Assembly: GCF_040834005.1 (NCBI RefSeq)
Contig: NZ_CP162129.1
Span: forward strand, 137,501 to 201,500
Direction: 5' to 3'
Length of the DNA stretch: 64,000 bases
Origin: Paenibacillus sp. PL2-23
GTDB taxonomy: Bacteria > Bacillota > Bacilli > Paenibacillales > Paenibacillaceae
The translations under genes were made by a program, and so were the position numbers. Shown in pieces: positions 1 to 11,418 of the stretch. Within the stretch, counting starts at the first letter, position 1, and every line of letters begins with the position of its first letter. The notes beneath the pieces were generated by a model. That model searched no databases, was not told the DNA's origin, and saw only the letters and a list, made by a program, of their open reading frames with translations.

Positions 1-943
1 TTAGACGCACAACGGTGCCATTGTGGAACTGAGTGACCTTCTCTACGAAGGTCTGCACATAAGCCGGGTCCAGCTTGCCGAACGAATCGCTCTGAAGCTG
101 CTCCAGGACGAGGTAAGGAGAAGCCGCTTTGCGATAGGACTTGTTCAGCGTCATGGAGTGGAAGATATCCGCTATGCTGACGATCTTGGCATAGGGATGG
201 ATTTTGGTCGCGTCGATACCAAGCGGGTATCCCGTCCCGTCCACTCGCTCATGATGCTGTAATGTCGCAAGCTTGACGCCCTCGTTCAACGCAGCTACAT
301 TCTTCAGCAGCTGATAGCCGTGTACGGTGTGGCGCTTCATCTCATCGTTCTCTTCGGCCGTAAGAGGAGTCGGCTTCGTTAGAATGCCTCTATCGATCCG
401 AATATTCCCGATATCCTTCAGAAGGCCGGCGAGTGCCACCTGCATCCAATCCTTCTGAGGCTGGGCCACCCACTGTGCGATCAGATAGGAGGTCATTGCC
501 GACATCACGCTTTTGTGGAGCAGATAGTCGCTTTCCTGGAATACCCTCGGTGAAAAGGTGAGAATCTTGTATTCCGAAATATGCTGAAGCAAACGCTCCA
601 GCTGTGTTCGGACATCCATAATCGGTAGTCCAGTGCCTGTAACGAAGGAGTTAAAAATGGTCCGCAGGAGCACGATCATTCTATCGTATTCCGTCTGCAA
701 CGGGTTTGCAGGAGGAATGGGTCTTCCCCCTGCCGCCGGTTCTTCCTTCTTCTCTTCGCCTTCTCTGGCATCGGCAGCCGGAGCTTCGATTGTCACCTTA
801 GCAATCAGAAACGCCTGCAAGATGTCCAATTCCTTCGGCGTAATGATCTTGCCCTTCTGCAGCAGGACACTCCCAAGCGAAGTGAGGACATCTTCTCCGA
901 TTTTGTCGCCTGGCTTTACTTGTGATACTCCAACTGTAACCAC
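1..943 (-). CDS. HD-GYP domain phosphodiesterase (partial, runs off left edge)
   Basis: This gene is read on the minus strand from a GTG at 943 (AAGGAGAGG 7 nt upstream) and is still open at base 1, so the C-terminus is missing. The translation shows a short N-terminal domain, an acidic linker (about residues 57-75), then an HD-GYP domain with HERVDGTGYPLGI near residue 230, the GYP signature that separates HD-GYP from plain HD domains. Proteins of this family hydrolyse cyclic di-GMP using a metal pair; the substrate here is inferred from the family. It follows gyrA by only 22 bases and is probably cotranscribed with it. The start is chosen on the strong ribosome-binding site, as no ATG fits. 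Confidence 0.88.
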   Translation of the reverse strand, partial: MVTVGVSQVKPGDKIGEDVLTSLGSVLLQKGKIITPKELDILQAFLIAKVTIEAPAADAREGEEKKEEPAAGGRPIPPANPLQTEYDRMIVLLRTIFNSFVTGTGLPIMDVRTQLERLLQHISEYKILTFSPRVFQESDYLLHKSVMSAMTSYLIAQWVAQPQKDWMQVALAGLLKDIGNIRIDRGILTKPTPLTAEENDEMKRHTVHGYQLLKNVAALNEGVKLATLQHHERVDGTGYPLGIDATKIHPYAKIVSIADIFHSMTLNKSYRKAASPYLVLEQLQSDSFGKLDPAYVQTFVEKVTQFHNGTVVRL

Positions 944-965
944 GGGAGTCCTCTCCTTGCGCTAG

Positions 966-3467
966 TTAGTCAGTGCTGGATTCTGTTGACGGAGGCGCCT
1001 CGCCAGGACCCTCTTCCTCCGCATCCACTTCTGCCTCGGCTTCTTCACTGCGCGCGACGCGGGTCACCGTGGCGACGGTATCGTCCTCACGCGTATTAAT
1101 CAGCTTCACGCCCTGTGTATTGCGTCCCATCGTGGAGATGCCTTCCATGCTGGTTCGGATCAGCGTACCCGATGCCGTCATGATCATCAGATCCTCATCG
1201 TTCTCGACGACCTTAAGCGATACAATCGGACCGTTCTTATCGGTCACGTTAAGCGTCTTAATTCCTTTTCCGCCGCGGCTTTGAATACGATATTCGCTGA
1301 TCGGCGTTCGTTTGCCGTAGCCCTTGGAGGTGACGATCAGCACGTCCTTGTCCATCACGACTACGTCCATATCGATGACAACATCGTCGTCATCCAGACC
1401 TATGCCCTTAACTCCTGTAGCGGAACGACCCATGGAACGGACATCCTGCTCTGGGAATCGAATAGACATGCCTTGCGCCGTACCCATAATAATCTCCTGA
1501 TTCCCGTCCGTCAGCTTCACGCCAATCAGATCATCGTCCTCGCGCAGCGAGATGGCGATTAGCCCTACCTTGCGGATGTTGGCGTAATCGTCCAGCGGCG
1601 TCTTCTTCACAACGCCTTGCCGTGTGGCGAAGAATAGATACTGCTCGGCATCGAACGCTTGAACCGGTATAACAGCGTTAACGGTCTCTCCCTGCTCAAT
1701 CTGGATCAGGTTAATAATTGGAGTGCCTCTCGCCGTGCGGCTGAGATCCGGAATCTCATAAGCCTTCAGCCTGTAGACCTTGCCCTTGTTCGTGAAGAAG
1801 AGCAGGAAGTGGTGCGTATTGGATACAAAAAGATGCTCTACGAAATCGTCGTTTTTGGTATCCATACCCACAACGCCCTTGCCGCCGCGCTTCTGGCTGC
1901 GGTAAGTGGATACAGGCAATCGCTTGATGTAGCCGGAATGCGTGATGGAGATAATGACATCCTCGCGAGGAATCAGATCCTCGTCCAGAATCTCTTCGTC
2001 GCTGGCCGTAATTTCCGTACGGCGCTCGTCTCCGAAGCGCTCCTTGATCTCCTCCAGCTCCGTGCTGATAATATCGAGAACAAGCTGCTCGTCCGCAAGA
2101 ATAGCCTTGTACTCCGCAATCTTGCGCAGCAGCTCCGCGTATTCCGCTTCGATCTTGTCCCGCTCCAGGCCTGTCAGGCGCTGCAGGCGCATATCCAGGA
2201 TGGCCTGTGCCTGCTCATAGCTGAGCGAGAAGCGACTGATCAGCCCTTCACGCGCTTCATCCGTCGTCTGGGAAGCGCGAATCAGCGCAATAACCTCATC
2301 CAGATGATCCAGCGCGATGCGCAGACCTTCGAGAATATGGGCGCGAGCCTCCGCTTTCCTCAGCTCGAATTCCGTACGGCGACGGATAACCTCGATCTGA
2401 TGCTGCAAGTAGTGATGCAGCATATCGCGAAGGTTCAGCGTCTTGGGCTCGCCGTTGACGAGCGCCAGCATATTAATGCCGAAGTTGGATTGCAGCTGTG
2501 TCTGCTTGTACAGATTGTTGAGCACCACATTGGGATTCACGTCGCGGCGAAGCTCAATCACCACGCGCATGCCGTTGCGGTCGGATTCGTCGCGAAGATC
2601 CGTAATGCCCTCGACCTTCTTCTCGCGAACAAGCTCGGCAATCTTCTCCACCAGCCTTGCCTTGATGACCTGATAAGGCAGCTCGTGCACAATGATGCGC
2701 GCCTTGCCGTTGTTCTCCTCAATCGTCGCCCGAGCCCGCATCGTAACAGAGCCGCGCCCCGTTAGATAAGCCTGGCGAATGCCGCTGCGTCCCATTACGA
2801 ACGCGGCTGTCGGGAAGTCCGGGCCTTTGATATATTCCATGAGCTCCAGCGGCGTCAAATCCGGATTGCGGATCAGCGCTTGAGCGCCGTCAATCACTTC
2901 GACCAGGTTATGAGGCGGAATATTCGTCGCCATCCCGACGGCAATGCCTGTAACCCCATTCACCAGCAAATTCGGGAAGCGCGAAGGAAGCACAACCGGC
3001 TCCTGCTCCTCGCCGTCATAGTTCGGCGCGAAATCGATCGTTTCTTTGTTGATGTCGCGCAGAAGCTCCATCGCCATCTTGGACAAGCGGGCTTCCGTAT
3101 AACGCATGGCTGCCGCCATATCACCGTCAATGGATCCGAAGTTGCCATGGCCGTCGACAAGCATATAGCGCATGGAGAAGTCCTGCGCCATCCTAACCAT
3201 CGATTCATATACCGCCGAATCGCCGTGAGGGTGGTACTTGCCGATTACTTCGCCTACGATCCTGGCCGATTTCTTATATGGCTTGTCCGGTGACATGCCC
3301 AGATCGGACATCGCATACAGGATGCGTCGATGCACCGGCTTAAGCCCGTCTCTTACATCAGGCAATGCGCGGCTGACGATGATACTCATCGCATAATCCA
3401 TAAAGGAATCTCGCATCTCCGTGCCGATGTCGCGATCTGTCACTGACATTCGTTGTTCTTCCGCCAT
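966..3467 (-). CDS. gyrA: DNA gyrase subunit A
   Basis: GyrA cuts and rejoins DNA in the A2B2 gyrase that introduces negative supercoils. The 833-residue product is full length. The catalytic tyrosine is Tyr123 in [14 protein letters not shown]. The quinolone-resistance region has Ser84 and Glu88 ([10 protein letters not shown]), the susceptible wild-type residues. The C-terminal pinwheel carries a GyrA-box QKRGGKG and a second QSRGGKG repeat, and the tail is acidic ([15 protein letters not shown]). Unlike the common gyrB-gyrA operon, an oppositely oriented ATP-grasp gene separates it from gyrB, so it needs its own promoter; one is visible at 3667-3695. Confidence 0.98.
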   Translation of the reverse strand: MAEEQRMSVTDRDIGTEMRDSFMDYAMSIIVSRALPDVRDGLKPVHRRILYAMSDLGMSPDKPYKKSARIVGEVIGKYHPHGDSAVYESMVRMAQDFSMRYMLVDGHGNFGSIDGDMAAAMRYTEARLSKMAMELLRDINKETIDFAPNYDGEEQEPVVLPSRFPNLLVNGVTGIAVGMATNIPPHNLVEVIDGAQALIRNPDLTPLELMEYIKGPDFPTAAFVMGRSGIRQAYLTGRGSVTMRARATIEENNGKARIIVHELPYQVIKARLVEKIAELVREKKVEGITDLRDESDRNGMRVVIELRRDVNPNVVLNNLYKQTQLQSNFGINMLALVNGEPKTLNLRDMLHHYLQHQIEVIRRRTEFELRKAEARAHILEGLRIALDHLDEVIALIRASQTTDEAREGLISRFSLSYEQAQAILDMRLQRLTGLERDKIEAEYAELLRKIAEYKAILADEQLVLDIISTELEEIKERFGDERRTEITASDEEILDEDLIPREDVIISITHSGYIKRLPVSTYRSQKRGGKGVVGMDTKNDDFVEHLFVSNTHHFLLFFTNKGKVYRLKAYEIPDLSRTARGTPIINLIQIEQGETVNAVIPVQAFDAEQYLFFATRQGVVKKTPLDDYANIRKVGLIAISLREDDDLIGVKLTDGNQEIIMGTAQGMSIRFPEQDVRSMGRSATGVKGIGLDDDDVVIDMDVVVMDKDVLIVTSKGYGKRTPISEYRIQSRGGKGIKTLNVTDKNGPIVSLKVVENDEDLMIMTASGTLIRTSMEGISTMGRNTQGVKLINTREDDTVATVTRVARSEEAEAEVDAEEEGPGEAPPSTESSTD

Positions 3468-3666
3468 GCTTTACCTCCCTGACGTCATCTATCTGTGACC
3501 CAATGACTCATTCCTTATATTTGTTTCACAATTGAAGCGTATGTAAACCTTGCCATCTGCGCTTCCTCTGCTGCTCGGGACCTATCTAGGCCATCACAGC
3601 AAAAATAGGCCATCCACCATTCTCCATACCAAAAAAACAGTCATAAAGTAAAGAGACCCAACTTTT

Positions 3667-3695
3667 ATTATAGCATTCAATCCACAGTCTGTCTT
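3667..3695 (-). promoter_or_regulatory. Candidate sigma-A promoter of gyrA
   Basis: On the minus strand AAGACA (3695-3690) is followed after 17 bases by a perfect TATAAT (3672-3667). This would give gyrA a leader of about 190 nt. The -10 is consensus while the -35 is weak. It overlaps the TTG alternative start of the divergent gene. Confidence 0.55.
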
Positions 3696-3732
3696 GTATC
3701 CTGTCTCTCGCTATGGAGAAAAAATACACCGG

Positions 3733-4521
3733 ATGAGGAAGCGAGGTGAATGGACATTGGCCATCAGGCGAGTAAAAAGCAAATGGGCCAAAACGAAGGT
3801 GCTTCTTCGTTCTCGGGATGTGCGCCCCTATATTCCGTTAACGAAGCGATACAGCCGCGAAGCGCTGCGCGCCCTGCTGGAGCAATTCGGCATGGTGTAT
3901 GTGAAGCCCGTGAACGGCATGTATGGAGACGGTGTGATTCGTGTCGAGAAGCGGAGGGAAACCTCGAGCTATCACTATCAAATACAGAAGACGGGACATG
4001 ATGTCCCTTCCTTCGACGAGCTCTGCCAAGAGCTGCAGCGACATATTCAGGGTAAGAGCTACCTGGTACAACGAGGCATACACCTGCTGAAGCATCAAAA
4101 AAGAAGATTCGATCTGCGCGTCATGATTCAGCTGAATCCCCGCAATCGCTGGGAGACGACCGGCATCATCGGCCGGCTTGCCCATCCCCGCAATGTCGTC
4201 ACGAACTATCACAGCGGAGGAAAGATGGTGGCTTTCGAGAAGCTGATGTCCGGGCATCTGTCAGCAGCGGAATTATCCGCATATCGCCAGAAGCTGGAGA
4301 AGCTCGGCGAGGCCATTGGCAATCAATTGAGTGCGGCTTATCCCGGGATCAAGGAGCTCGGCGCGGACATTGCGATCGATACCCAATTGCATCCATGGGT
4401 GCTTGAGGTGAATACGAAGCCGCATCCTTATATTTTCAACAAACTGTCCGACAAAACGATGCACCGCAAAATTATGCGATACTTCAAGGCCTACGGAGGC
4501 GGCAGGAAGAAGCGTGCCTAA
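3733..4521 (+). CDS. YheC/YheD family ATP-grasp protein
   Basis: The product (262 residues from this ATG) has the ATP-grasp fold of the YheC/YheD family, known mainly as endospore coat-associated proteins of Bacillales; the substrate is not known. Visible ATP-grasp hallmarks are VYVKPVNGMYGDGVIRV (phosphate-binding lysine and glycine-rich loop), a central FDLRVMIQ strand and the C-terminal metal-binding WVLEVNTKPHP. It lies between gyrB and gyrA but on the opposite strand, converging on gyrB with a shared hairpin and diverging from gyrA. A TTG at 3694 would add 13 residues but has no ribosome-binding site; GGAG lies upstream of the chosen ATG, though at a long spacing. Confidence 0.8.
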   Translation: MRKRGEWTLAIRRVKSKWAKTKVLLRSRDVRPYIPLTKRYSREALRALLEQFGMVYVKPVNGMYGDGVIRVEKRRETSSYHYQIQKTGHDVPSFDELCQELQRHIQGKSYLVQRGIHLLKHQKRRFDLRVMIQLNPRNRWETTGIIGRLAHPRNVVTNYHSGGKMVAFEKLMSGHLSAAELSAYRQKLEKLGEAIGNQLSAAYPGIKELGADIAIDTQLHPWVLEVNTKPHPYIFNKLSDKTMHRKIMRYFKAYGGGRKKRA

Positions 4522-4538
4522 CTCCCGCAGAACAACAA

Positions 4539-4571
4539 AGAGCAGCCGACTGCACCGGCTGCTCTCCAAGG
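4539..4571 (-). terminator. Intrinsic terminator of gyrB
   Basis: A perfect 10-bp stem AGAGCAGCCG/CGGCTGCTCT (4539-4548 with 4556-4565, 7-nt loop) lies between two converging genes. On the minus strand it is followed by TTGTTGTT, so it ends the gyrB transcript. The plus side lacks a T run. Confidence 0.75.
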
Positions 4572-4572
4572 G

Positions 4573-6489
<1,917 letters not shown>

Positions 6490-6522
6490 TCACTGCTCCT
6501 CTCGACTGCTCTTCCTGGTTCA

Positions 6523-6774
6523 TTATCCATTCGCCACGAAATGATGGGCTCGTTTCTTAAGCGTAGAGGAAGATATAGGCGAATAATAAATTTTCTTCTG
6601 CGTGACGACTATGGATTTTGGTTCTTCCTCGCCGATTGTCTCAACGTCCTTGCGTCCCCGCGCGCCCGCGACGAACTGCTTGGACAGCTTGGAGGATTGC
6701 TCGATGGAAATATCGAAGATGGCCACCAGCTCTGCTGCCCGGATAATCTTCTCTCCGCCCAAGTGAATATACAT
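6523..6774 (-). CDS. remB: RemB-like protein (DUF370, formerly YaaB)
   Basis: A small protein (83 residues) starting MYIHLGGEKIIRAAELVAIFD, the signature of the RemA/RemB DUF370 family. In Bacillus subtilis RemB contributes to expression of biofilm matrix genes, and its gene lies between recF and gyrB exactly as here. The start is set at the ATG of MYIHLGG because AAGGAG lies 11 bases upstream; the in-frame GTG at 6783 is only 2 bases from that site. The positively charged tail (KKIYYSPISSSTLKKRAHHF) extends past the conserved core. Confidence 0.88.
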   Translation of the reverse strand: MYIHLGGEKIIRAAELVAIFDISIEQSSKLSKQFVAGARGRKDVETIGEEEPKSIVVTQKKIYYSPISSSTLKKRAHHFVANG

Positions 6775-6801
6775 CCCTCTCACTGCTCCTTAATCGCCCG
6801 A

Positions 6802-7911
6802 TTAGACCGTCACTTTGCCTTCCCGCACATAATAGATACCGGCGTCTTGGAGCTTGCTCATGTTGACGCTCTCCAGGCCGGTGGTTGTAATAAACGTTTG
6901 CACTTTGCTCTGAAAGGTTTCTATCAGCTGCGTCTGCCGGTTCTGATCCAACTCGGACAGAACATCGTCAAGCAGCAGCAGCGGATATTCGCCGATCTCT
7001 TCTCGGATCAGCTCAATCTCCGCCAGCTTCAGCGACAGCGCCGTTGTGCGCTGCTGCCCTTGCGATCCGAACACTTGCGCTTCCTTGCCGTTAATGAAGA
7101 ACGCCAGATCATCGCGATGAGGCCCCACAAGCGTGACTCCTCTCCGAATCTCCTGATCTTTCACCTTTGTTAACTTTATCATAAATTGATCAAATAAAAC
7201 AGATTCATCTTGCAGCGCGTCCGTGTCGAAGGAGGGACGGTATTCGATCGTCAGCTGCTCCGAGCCGTTAGTGATGCCGGAATGGATGTTCTCCGCGAAC
7301 ACTTGCAATTTATGTATAAAGTGTTTCCTTTTTTTCATGATTTTAACACCAAACTCTGCCAGCTGCATATTCCATACGTCCAGCATCGCATGATTCATGC
7401 CCCCGGGCGAGGCGGACTTCAAGTAATTATTCCGCTGCTGCAGCACTTTGCCGTACTGCGTGAGCGTATGCAAATAGCCGGGCTGCACCTGTCCGATTTC
7501 CATATCGAGAAATCTTCTTCGTACGCCCGGCGAGCCTTTGACGATCTCCAAGTCTTCGGGCGCGAACATGACGACGTTCACCGAGCCTATGAAATCGCTC
7601 AGCTTGCGCTGCTCCAGCCCATTGATCTTCGCTTTTTTGCCTTGGGAGGAGAACAGCAGATCCAGCGTGGCGTTGCCGTAACGCTTGCTCACCTCACCCG
7701 AGATGCGGGCGGAATCGCCCTGCCAGCCGATCAGCTCCTTATCCTTGGAGGTGCGATGCGACTTGGATAGCGCAAGGACGAATATCGCTTCCAGCAAATT
7801 CGTCTTCCCCTGGGCGTTCGGCCCCAGGAAGACGTTCACCTTGTTCGGCGTTGCGAGCGAGAGCTCTCCGTAATTGCGGTAGTTATGCAATTCAATGCGA
7901 TGTAAGAACAA
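6802..7911 (-). CDS. recF: DNA replication and repair protein RecF
   Basis: RecF is an SMC/Rad50-like ATPase that helps load RecA at single-stranded gaps. The 369-residue sequence has the N-terminal FLHRIELHNYRNY strand, Walker A GPNAQGKTN at about residues 30-38, an ABC-type signature region (GSQGQQRTTALSLKLAE) and Walker B YPLLLLDDVLSELD. The start is a TTG with GGGAGGG 8 bases upstream; no nearer ATG preserves the conserved N-terminus. It sits in the dnaN-yaaA-recF-remB-gyrB series. Confidence 0.97.
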   Translation of the reverse strand: MFLHRIELHNYRNYGELSLATPNKVNVFLGPNAQGKTNLLEAIFVLALSKSHRTSKDKELIGWQGDSARISGEVSKRYGNATLDLLFSSQGKKAKINGLEQRKLSDFIGSVNVVMFAPEDLEIVKGSPGVRRRFLDMEIGQVQPGYLHTLTQYGKVLQQRNNYLKSASPGGMNHAMLDVWNMQLAEFGVKIMKKRKHFIHKLQVFAENIHSGITNGSEQLTIEYRPSFDTDALQDESVLFDQFMIKLTKVKDQEIRRGVTLVGPHRDDLAFFINGKEAQVFGSQGQQRTTALSLKLAEIELIREEIGEYPLLLLDDVLSELDQNRQTQLIETFQSKVQTFITTTGLESVNMSKLQDAGIYYVREGKVTV

Positions 7912-7940
7912 TCTGTAAGCCCTCCCGCTCTATAAGAGCT

Positions 7941-8159
7941 TCACTTCTCGGCTGTGACAACAAACGCCCCAAAGCCCTCTACTTCGACGCGATCTCCCAC
8001 GTACAGCTTCCGGCCTCGGCGATTGTCCACATCGCCGTTGATGTGGATAATCGTTTCCTGGACAAAAAATTTGGCTTGTCCACCTGTGGATATGCAGTCC
8101 GCCAGCTTCAGAAACTTGCCGAGCTCAATATATTCCGTTCGAATGGCGATTTCCTTCAT
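7941..8159 (-). CDS. yaaA: S4 domain protein YaaA
   Basis: A 72-residue protein consisting almost wholly of an S4 RNA-binding domain (IELGKFLKLADCISTGGQAKFFVQETIIHINGDVDNRRGRKL pattern, spread over residues 11-53). This family (YaaA, renamed RlbA) lies between dnaN and recF in most Bacillales and is thought to act on ribosomal RNA or ribosome assembly; the exact role is not evident from sequence. It is close to dnaN upstream and recF downstream and most likely cotranscribed with them. Confidence 0.93.
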   Translation of the reverse strand: MKEIAIRTEYIELGKFLKLADCISTGGQAKFFVQETIIHINGDVDNRRGRKLYVGDRVEVEGFGAFVVTAEK

Positions 8160-8188
8160 CCCTTATGACTTCCTCTCTTCGAGCGTAA

Positions 8189-9331
8189 CTAGCCCGTTGT
8201 ACGATATGGCAGAATGACATACAAGCTGTAATCGTGATCCTCAGGTGAAATAATAATGGGTCTCATGGCTCCTGTGAAACCGAAGAACAGCCGTTCGCTG
8301 TCGATAACCTTCAAGACGTCAAGCATGTATTTCGAGTTGAACGAGATGCGCAGCGGTTCGCCCTTCATGCTGATGGCCTCCAGCTGCTCTGTCACTCGGC
8401 CCAGCTCCGTGGAGCTGGAGGATATTTCGATTGTGCCATCCTCGAAGGCGACCAACCGGACGATATTGGTCTTCTCCTCACGCGACATAAGGTAAGCGCG
8501 GTCGATCGCGTCCATGACCAGCTTGGTATCGAGAACGAGCTCCGTCTCGAATTGCTGTGGAATGATTTTGGACGTATCCGGGTAAGTGCCATCCAGAATC
8601 CGCGTGTAGAACAAGATATGATCCACCTTGAAGAGGACCTGGTTCTCGGCCACGACGATATCCACCAGCGTATTCTGATCCGGAATGAGGCGGGACAGCT
8701 CGCTTAAGGTCTTGGCGGATATGACGACATTGCTGAAGTGATAAGAGCTGTCCGCATTGACATTGGTTCTGCGGCTGGCGAGGCGATGGCGGTCCGTCGC
8801 CACGAATTTCAGCTCTCCCTCATGAAGATTCCAGAGAACGCCGGTCAGTATAGGCGTCTGCTCGCTTGTGGATGCGGCCATAATCGTCTGTTTGATCATG
8901 GATTTGATCAGATCGCCGGGAACCTGCAGCACATCCTTCTGTTCAACGTCGGGCAGAATCGGGAATTCCTCGGGATCCAGTCCCACCATCTGAATTTCCG
9001 TGGAGCCTGAGCGGATCGTCGTCTGGAAGCTGGCGCTCACCTCGATAACAACCTGGTCGGAAGGCAGCTTCTTGACGATCTCTGCAAAAAATTTGGATGG
9101 CAGCACCACGCTTCCAGGCTTATCTACCGTGGCGATAATGAGATCTCCTTGTTCTACGGTGATAAAGCTTTGAATAGATATATCTGTATCACTTGCGGTC
9201 AAGGTTACATATTGGTGGTTAACATCAATCTTGATGCCTCCGAGAATCGGAATGGCGGGTCTGGAGGAGGCCGCTTTCGCGACGTGTTGAATCGCTTCGT
9301 TCAGCTCGTTTTTGGAAATCGTCAGTTTCAT
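8189..9331 (-). CDS. dnaN: DNA polymerase III beta subunit (sliding clamp)
   Basis: The beta clamp is a ring-shaped dimer that tethers DNA polymerase III and other partners to DNA. The 380-residue length and the three repeated clamp domains fit; recognisable stretches are the N-terminal MKLTISKNELNEAIQHVAKA, SRPAIPILGGIKI, and the C-terminal GAMRPIIISPEDHDYSLYVILPYRT with the partner-binding pocket. It lies directly beyond the origin unwinding site, as in Bacillus subtilis. Confidence 0.98.
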   Translation of the reverse strand: MKLTISKNELNEAIQHVAKAASSRPAIPILGGIKIDVNHQYVTLTASDTDISIQSFITVEQGDLIIATVDKPGSVVLPSKFFAEIVKKLPSDQVVIEVSASFQTTIRSGSTEIQMVGLDPEEFPILPDVEQKDVLQVPGDLIKSMIKQTIMAASTSEQTPILTGVLWNLHEGELKFVATDRHRLASRRTNVNADSSYHFSNVVISAKTLSELSRLIPDQNTLVDIVVAENQVLFKVDHILFYTRILDGTYPDTSKIIPQQFETELVLDTKLVMDAIDRAYLMSREEKTNIVRLVAFEDGTIEISSSSTELGRVTEQLEAISMKGEPLRISFNSKYMLDVLKVIDSERLFFGFTGAMRPIIISPEDHDYSLYVILPYRTTG

Positions 9332-9360
9332 CTCGTCACCCGTTTCGGCGTATTTTTGAA

Positions 9361-9419
9361 GATATTTTTTAATAAATTATTAGTAGTCGTAGTAGTAGGG
9401 GCCCTGAATATGTGGATAA
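9361..9419. other. oriC: oriC unwinding region: AT-rich tract, DnaA-trios, GC block, DnaA box
   Basis: Going from dnaA towards dnaN the sequence shows, in order, a perfect DnaA box (TGTGGATAA, 9411-9419), a GC block (GGGCCC, 9399-9404), six consecutive DnaA-trios read on the plus strand as TAG TAG TCG TAG TAG TAG (9381-9398, one imperfect), and an AT-rich tract (9361-9380). This is the arrangement of the basal unwinding system defined in Bacillus subtilis, where DnaA spreads from the box over the trios and opens the AT-rich DNA. The position in the dnaA-dnaN gap is also the same. Confidence 0.9.
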
Positions 9420-9437
9420 CCCCGTCAAACAGGGATA

Positions 9438-9482
9438 AAGCAAGCCTATCCACATGTGCATAGCGTGTGCATAGGCTTGCTT
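9438..9482. repeat. Inverted repeat with embedded DnaA-box-like sites downstream of dnaA
   Basis: A perfect 12-bp inverted repeat (AAGCAAGCCTAT 9438-9449 with ATAGGCTTGCTT 9471-9482) lies just after the dnaA stop. The left arm runs into CTATCCACA (9446-9454, one mismatch to the DnaA box), and the loop contains TGTGCATAG. It could be both a DnaA-binding part of oriC and a partial transcriptional terminator or mRNA end structure for dnaA. No T run follows, so a terminator role is weak. Confidence 0.6.
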
Positions 9483-9488
9483 GGTTGT

Positions 9489-10841
9489 TCACATTTGGTT
9501 TTTAATTTTTTCTGTCAGGTTTTGCACAATTTTGTAGAGCTCCTGATCGGACTTTAGCTGCTGCGATATCTTCTCATGGGCGTGGATGACCGTGGTATGG
9601 TCTCTTCCCCCGAACGCTTCGCCAATCTTCGGCAAGGAGAACTCTGTCAGCTCGCGGGACAGGTACATAGCGATTTGCCTAGGGAAGGCGACGGCCTTGG
9701 TCCGTTTGCGCGCTTTGAATTCCTCCATCCGCAGCCCATAGAACTCGCCGACCTTCGCTTGAATGTCACCCATCGTAATCATTCTAGGGCGTCCCGACGG
9801 AATGATGTCCTTCAGCGCTTCCGCGGCCAGATGCGAGGTGATATCGGCATTGATAAGGGAGGAATAGGCGACGACGCGGATCAGCGCGCCCTCAAGCTCC
9901 CGAATATTCGTGTTGATCTGATTGGCGATATAGTTCATCGCTTCGTTCGGAATATCGAGATTCTCCGCTTTGGCTTTCTTGCGAAGGATCGCGATTCGGG
10001 TCTCCAGGTCAGGCGGCTGAATATCCGTAATCAGACCCCACTCGAAGCGGGATCGCAGCCGATCCTCCAGTGTCGGAATTTCCTTAGGGGGACGGTCGCT
10101 GGAGATCACGATATGCTTGCGTTCCTCGTGCAGCGCGTTGAAGGTATGGAAGAACTCCTCCTGCGTCTGCTCCTTGCCCGCCAGGAATTGAATATCGTCA
10201 ATGAGCAGAACGTCGATATTGCGGTACTTGGTGCGGAAGCTCTCGCCCTGGTTGTCCCGGATCGCGTTGATGAACTCGTTGGTGAATTTCTCCGATGAGA
10301 TATAAAGAACCCGAGTATTCGGGTTATGATCCATAATATAATGCCCGATGGCATGCATGAGGTGCGTCTTGCCGAGACCCACTCCGCCATACAGGAAGAG
10401 CGGATTGTATACCTTGGCCGGCGCTTCCGCGACGGCAAGCGAGGCGGCGTGTGCAAACCGGTTATTCGCGCCTACGACGAACGTATCGAACGTATACTTC
10501 GGGTTCAGCATATTGATATGCGGCTCCTCGACATTAACGGGCGCTTTGGGCGGCCTCGGCGGCTGCGCGACGCTCTGCTCCGAGTTTTTGGGCTCCCCGA
10601 TCGAAAATTTAACGTCGACCTGTCTTCCTAAAAAATCGAATAAGGTTGAGCGGATGAGCTTTGTATAGCGGCCCTCCAGCCATTCAGCCGCAAATGTAGT
10701 TGGCGCGGTAATCTCAAGCACGGAATCATCAACAAAAGAAGCCTTCGTTTCTTTGAACCAGGTATCGTAACTTGGTTTACTGAGCTTGGTTTGGATGATT
10801 GACAATACTTGTTGCCATAAATCGTAAGTATGGCTGTCCAC
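9489..10841 (-). CDS. dnaA: Chromosomal replication initiator protein DnaA
   Basis: DnaA is the AAA+ ATPase that binds DnaA boxes and opens oriC. The 450-residue product has the N-terminal helicase-loading domain (about 1-80), a proline-rich linker, an AAA+ domain with Walker [11 protein letters not shown] (151-160) and Walker B LLIDDIQF, and the C-terminal DNA-binding domain with the signature [15 protein letters not shown]. The start is a GTG with AAGGAG 9 bases upstream. DnaA boxes crowd its promoter region (10924-11254), consistent with autoregulation. Confidence 0.98.
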   Translation of the reverse strand: MDSHTYDLWQQVLSIIQTKLSKPSYDTWFKETKASFVDDSVLEITAPTTFAAEWLEGRYTKLIRSTLFDFLGRQVDVKFSIGEPKNSEQSVAQPPRPPKAPVNVEEPHINMLNPKYTFDTFVVGANNRFAHAASLAVAEAPAKVYNPLFLYGGVGLGKTHLMHAIGHYIMDHNPNTRVLYISSEKFTNEFINAIRDNQGESFRTKYRNIDVLLIDDIQFLAGKEQTQEEFFHTFNALHEERKHIVISSDRPPKEIPTLEDRLRSRFEWGLITDIQPPDLETRIAILRKKAKAENLDIPNEAMNYIANQINTNIRELEGALIRVVAYSSLINADITSHLAAEALKDIIPSGRPRMITMGDIQAKVGEFYGLRMEEFKARKRTKAVAFPRQIAMYLSRELTEFSLPKIGEAFGGRDHTTVIHAHEKISQQLKSDQELYKIVQNLTEKIKNQM

Positions 10842-10923
10842 AGACTGTCACTCCTTATCATCAATCGCGCGGAACGCGGATGTACGCAGAAATATGTCGA
10901 ATTGAAAGGCGATGCGGATCCAA

Positions 10924-11254
10924 TCATCCACATTATTAAGAATGGCTTCCCGATCAGTTATAAATAGTGGATAAACTTGTTCACAATGTTATCCACAGCC
11001 TGTTAATAATATTGCACCGAACGGACCGCAGTCCACAACGAAAACATATCCATCATAGCAAATGGAGCCTTATATTTCAACGAGTTTGCGTATATTATCC
11101 ACATCCTCAATAACTTGTGTACAAAAGTTATCTACAACACTAGATATTGTTTATATCTTGTTGAGATTTCGACAAAGTTCGAAAAATGCCGATCTTTTTT
11201 ATCCACATGTTATTAATTTGCCGCGGGAGGTATGCCCTTATACATTTATCCACA
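10924..11254. other. oriC: oriC upstream region: DnaA-box cluster
   Basis: The gap between dnaA and rpmH holds four perfect TTATCCACA boxes at 10989-10997, 11095-11103, 11199-11207 and 11246-11254. One-mismatch boxes lie at 10924-10932 (TCATCCACA), 10966-10974 (inverted, AGTGGATAA) and 11128-11136 (TTATCTACA). Together with the boxes between dnaA and dnaN this makes a bipartite origin of the Bacillus type with dnaA between its two halves. The four perfect boxes all have the same orientation. Confidence 0.9.
10957..10986 (-). promoter_or_regulatory. Candidate dnaA promoter overlapped by a DnaA box
   Basis: On the minus strand TTGTGA (10986-10981) and TATAAC (10962-10957) are separated by 18 bases. 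A one-mismatch DnaA box (10966-10974) lies inside the spacer and a perfect box (10989-10997) sits just upstream of the -35. This placement would let DnaA repress its own gene. The hexamers are each 4-5 of 6 matches, so the call is moderate. Confidence 0.5.
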
Positions 11255-11312
11255 ACCTATAGAGGGGCGATGCGGGGCAGCATTTGCCAGCAAGGTGGAC
11301 CGGGGCTGTACG

Positions 11313-11341
11313 TTGACTTTTGCCCGCTGGCGTGGTTTAAT
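11313..11341 (+). promoter_or_regulatory. Sigma-A promoter of rpmH-rnpA
   Basis: TTGACT (11313-11318), a 17-base spacer and TTTAAT (11336-11341) lie about 75 bases before the rpmH start. The match to the vegetative consensus is 5/6 and 5/6. It drives the plus-strand operon leading away from oriC. Confidence 0.7.
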
Positions 11342-11418
11342 AGTAAAAGTGATTTTTACGGTGGTGCGGCCTTCAGGCCGAGTACACTTCTACATGGAAT
11401 ATAGGAGGTGCAGCATAC

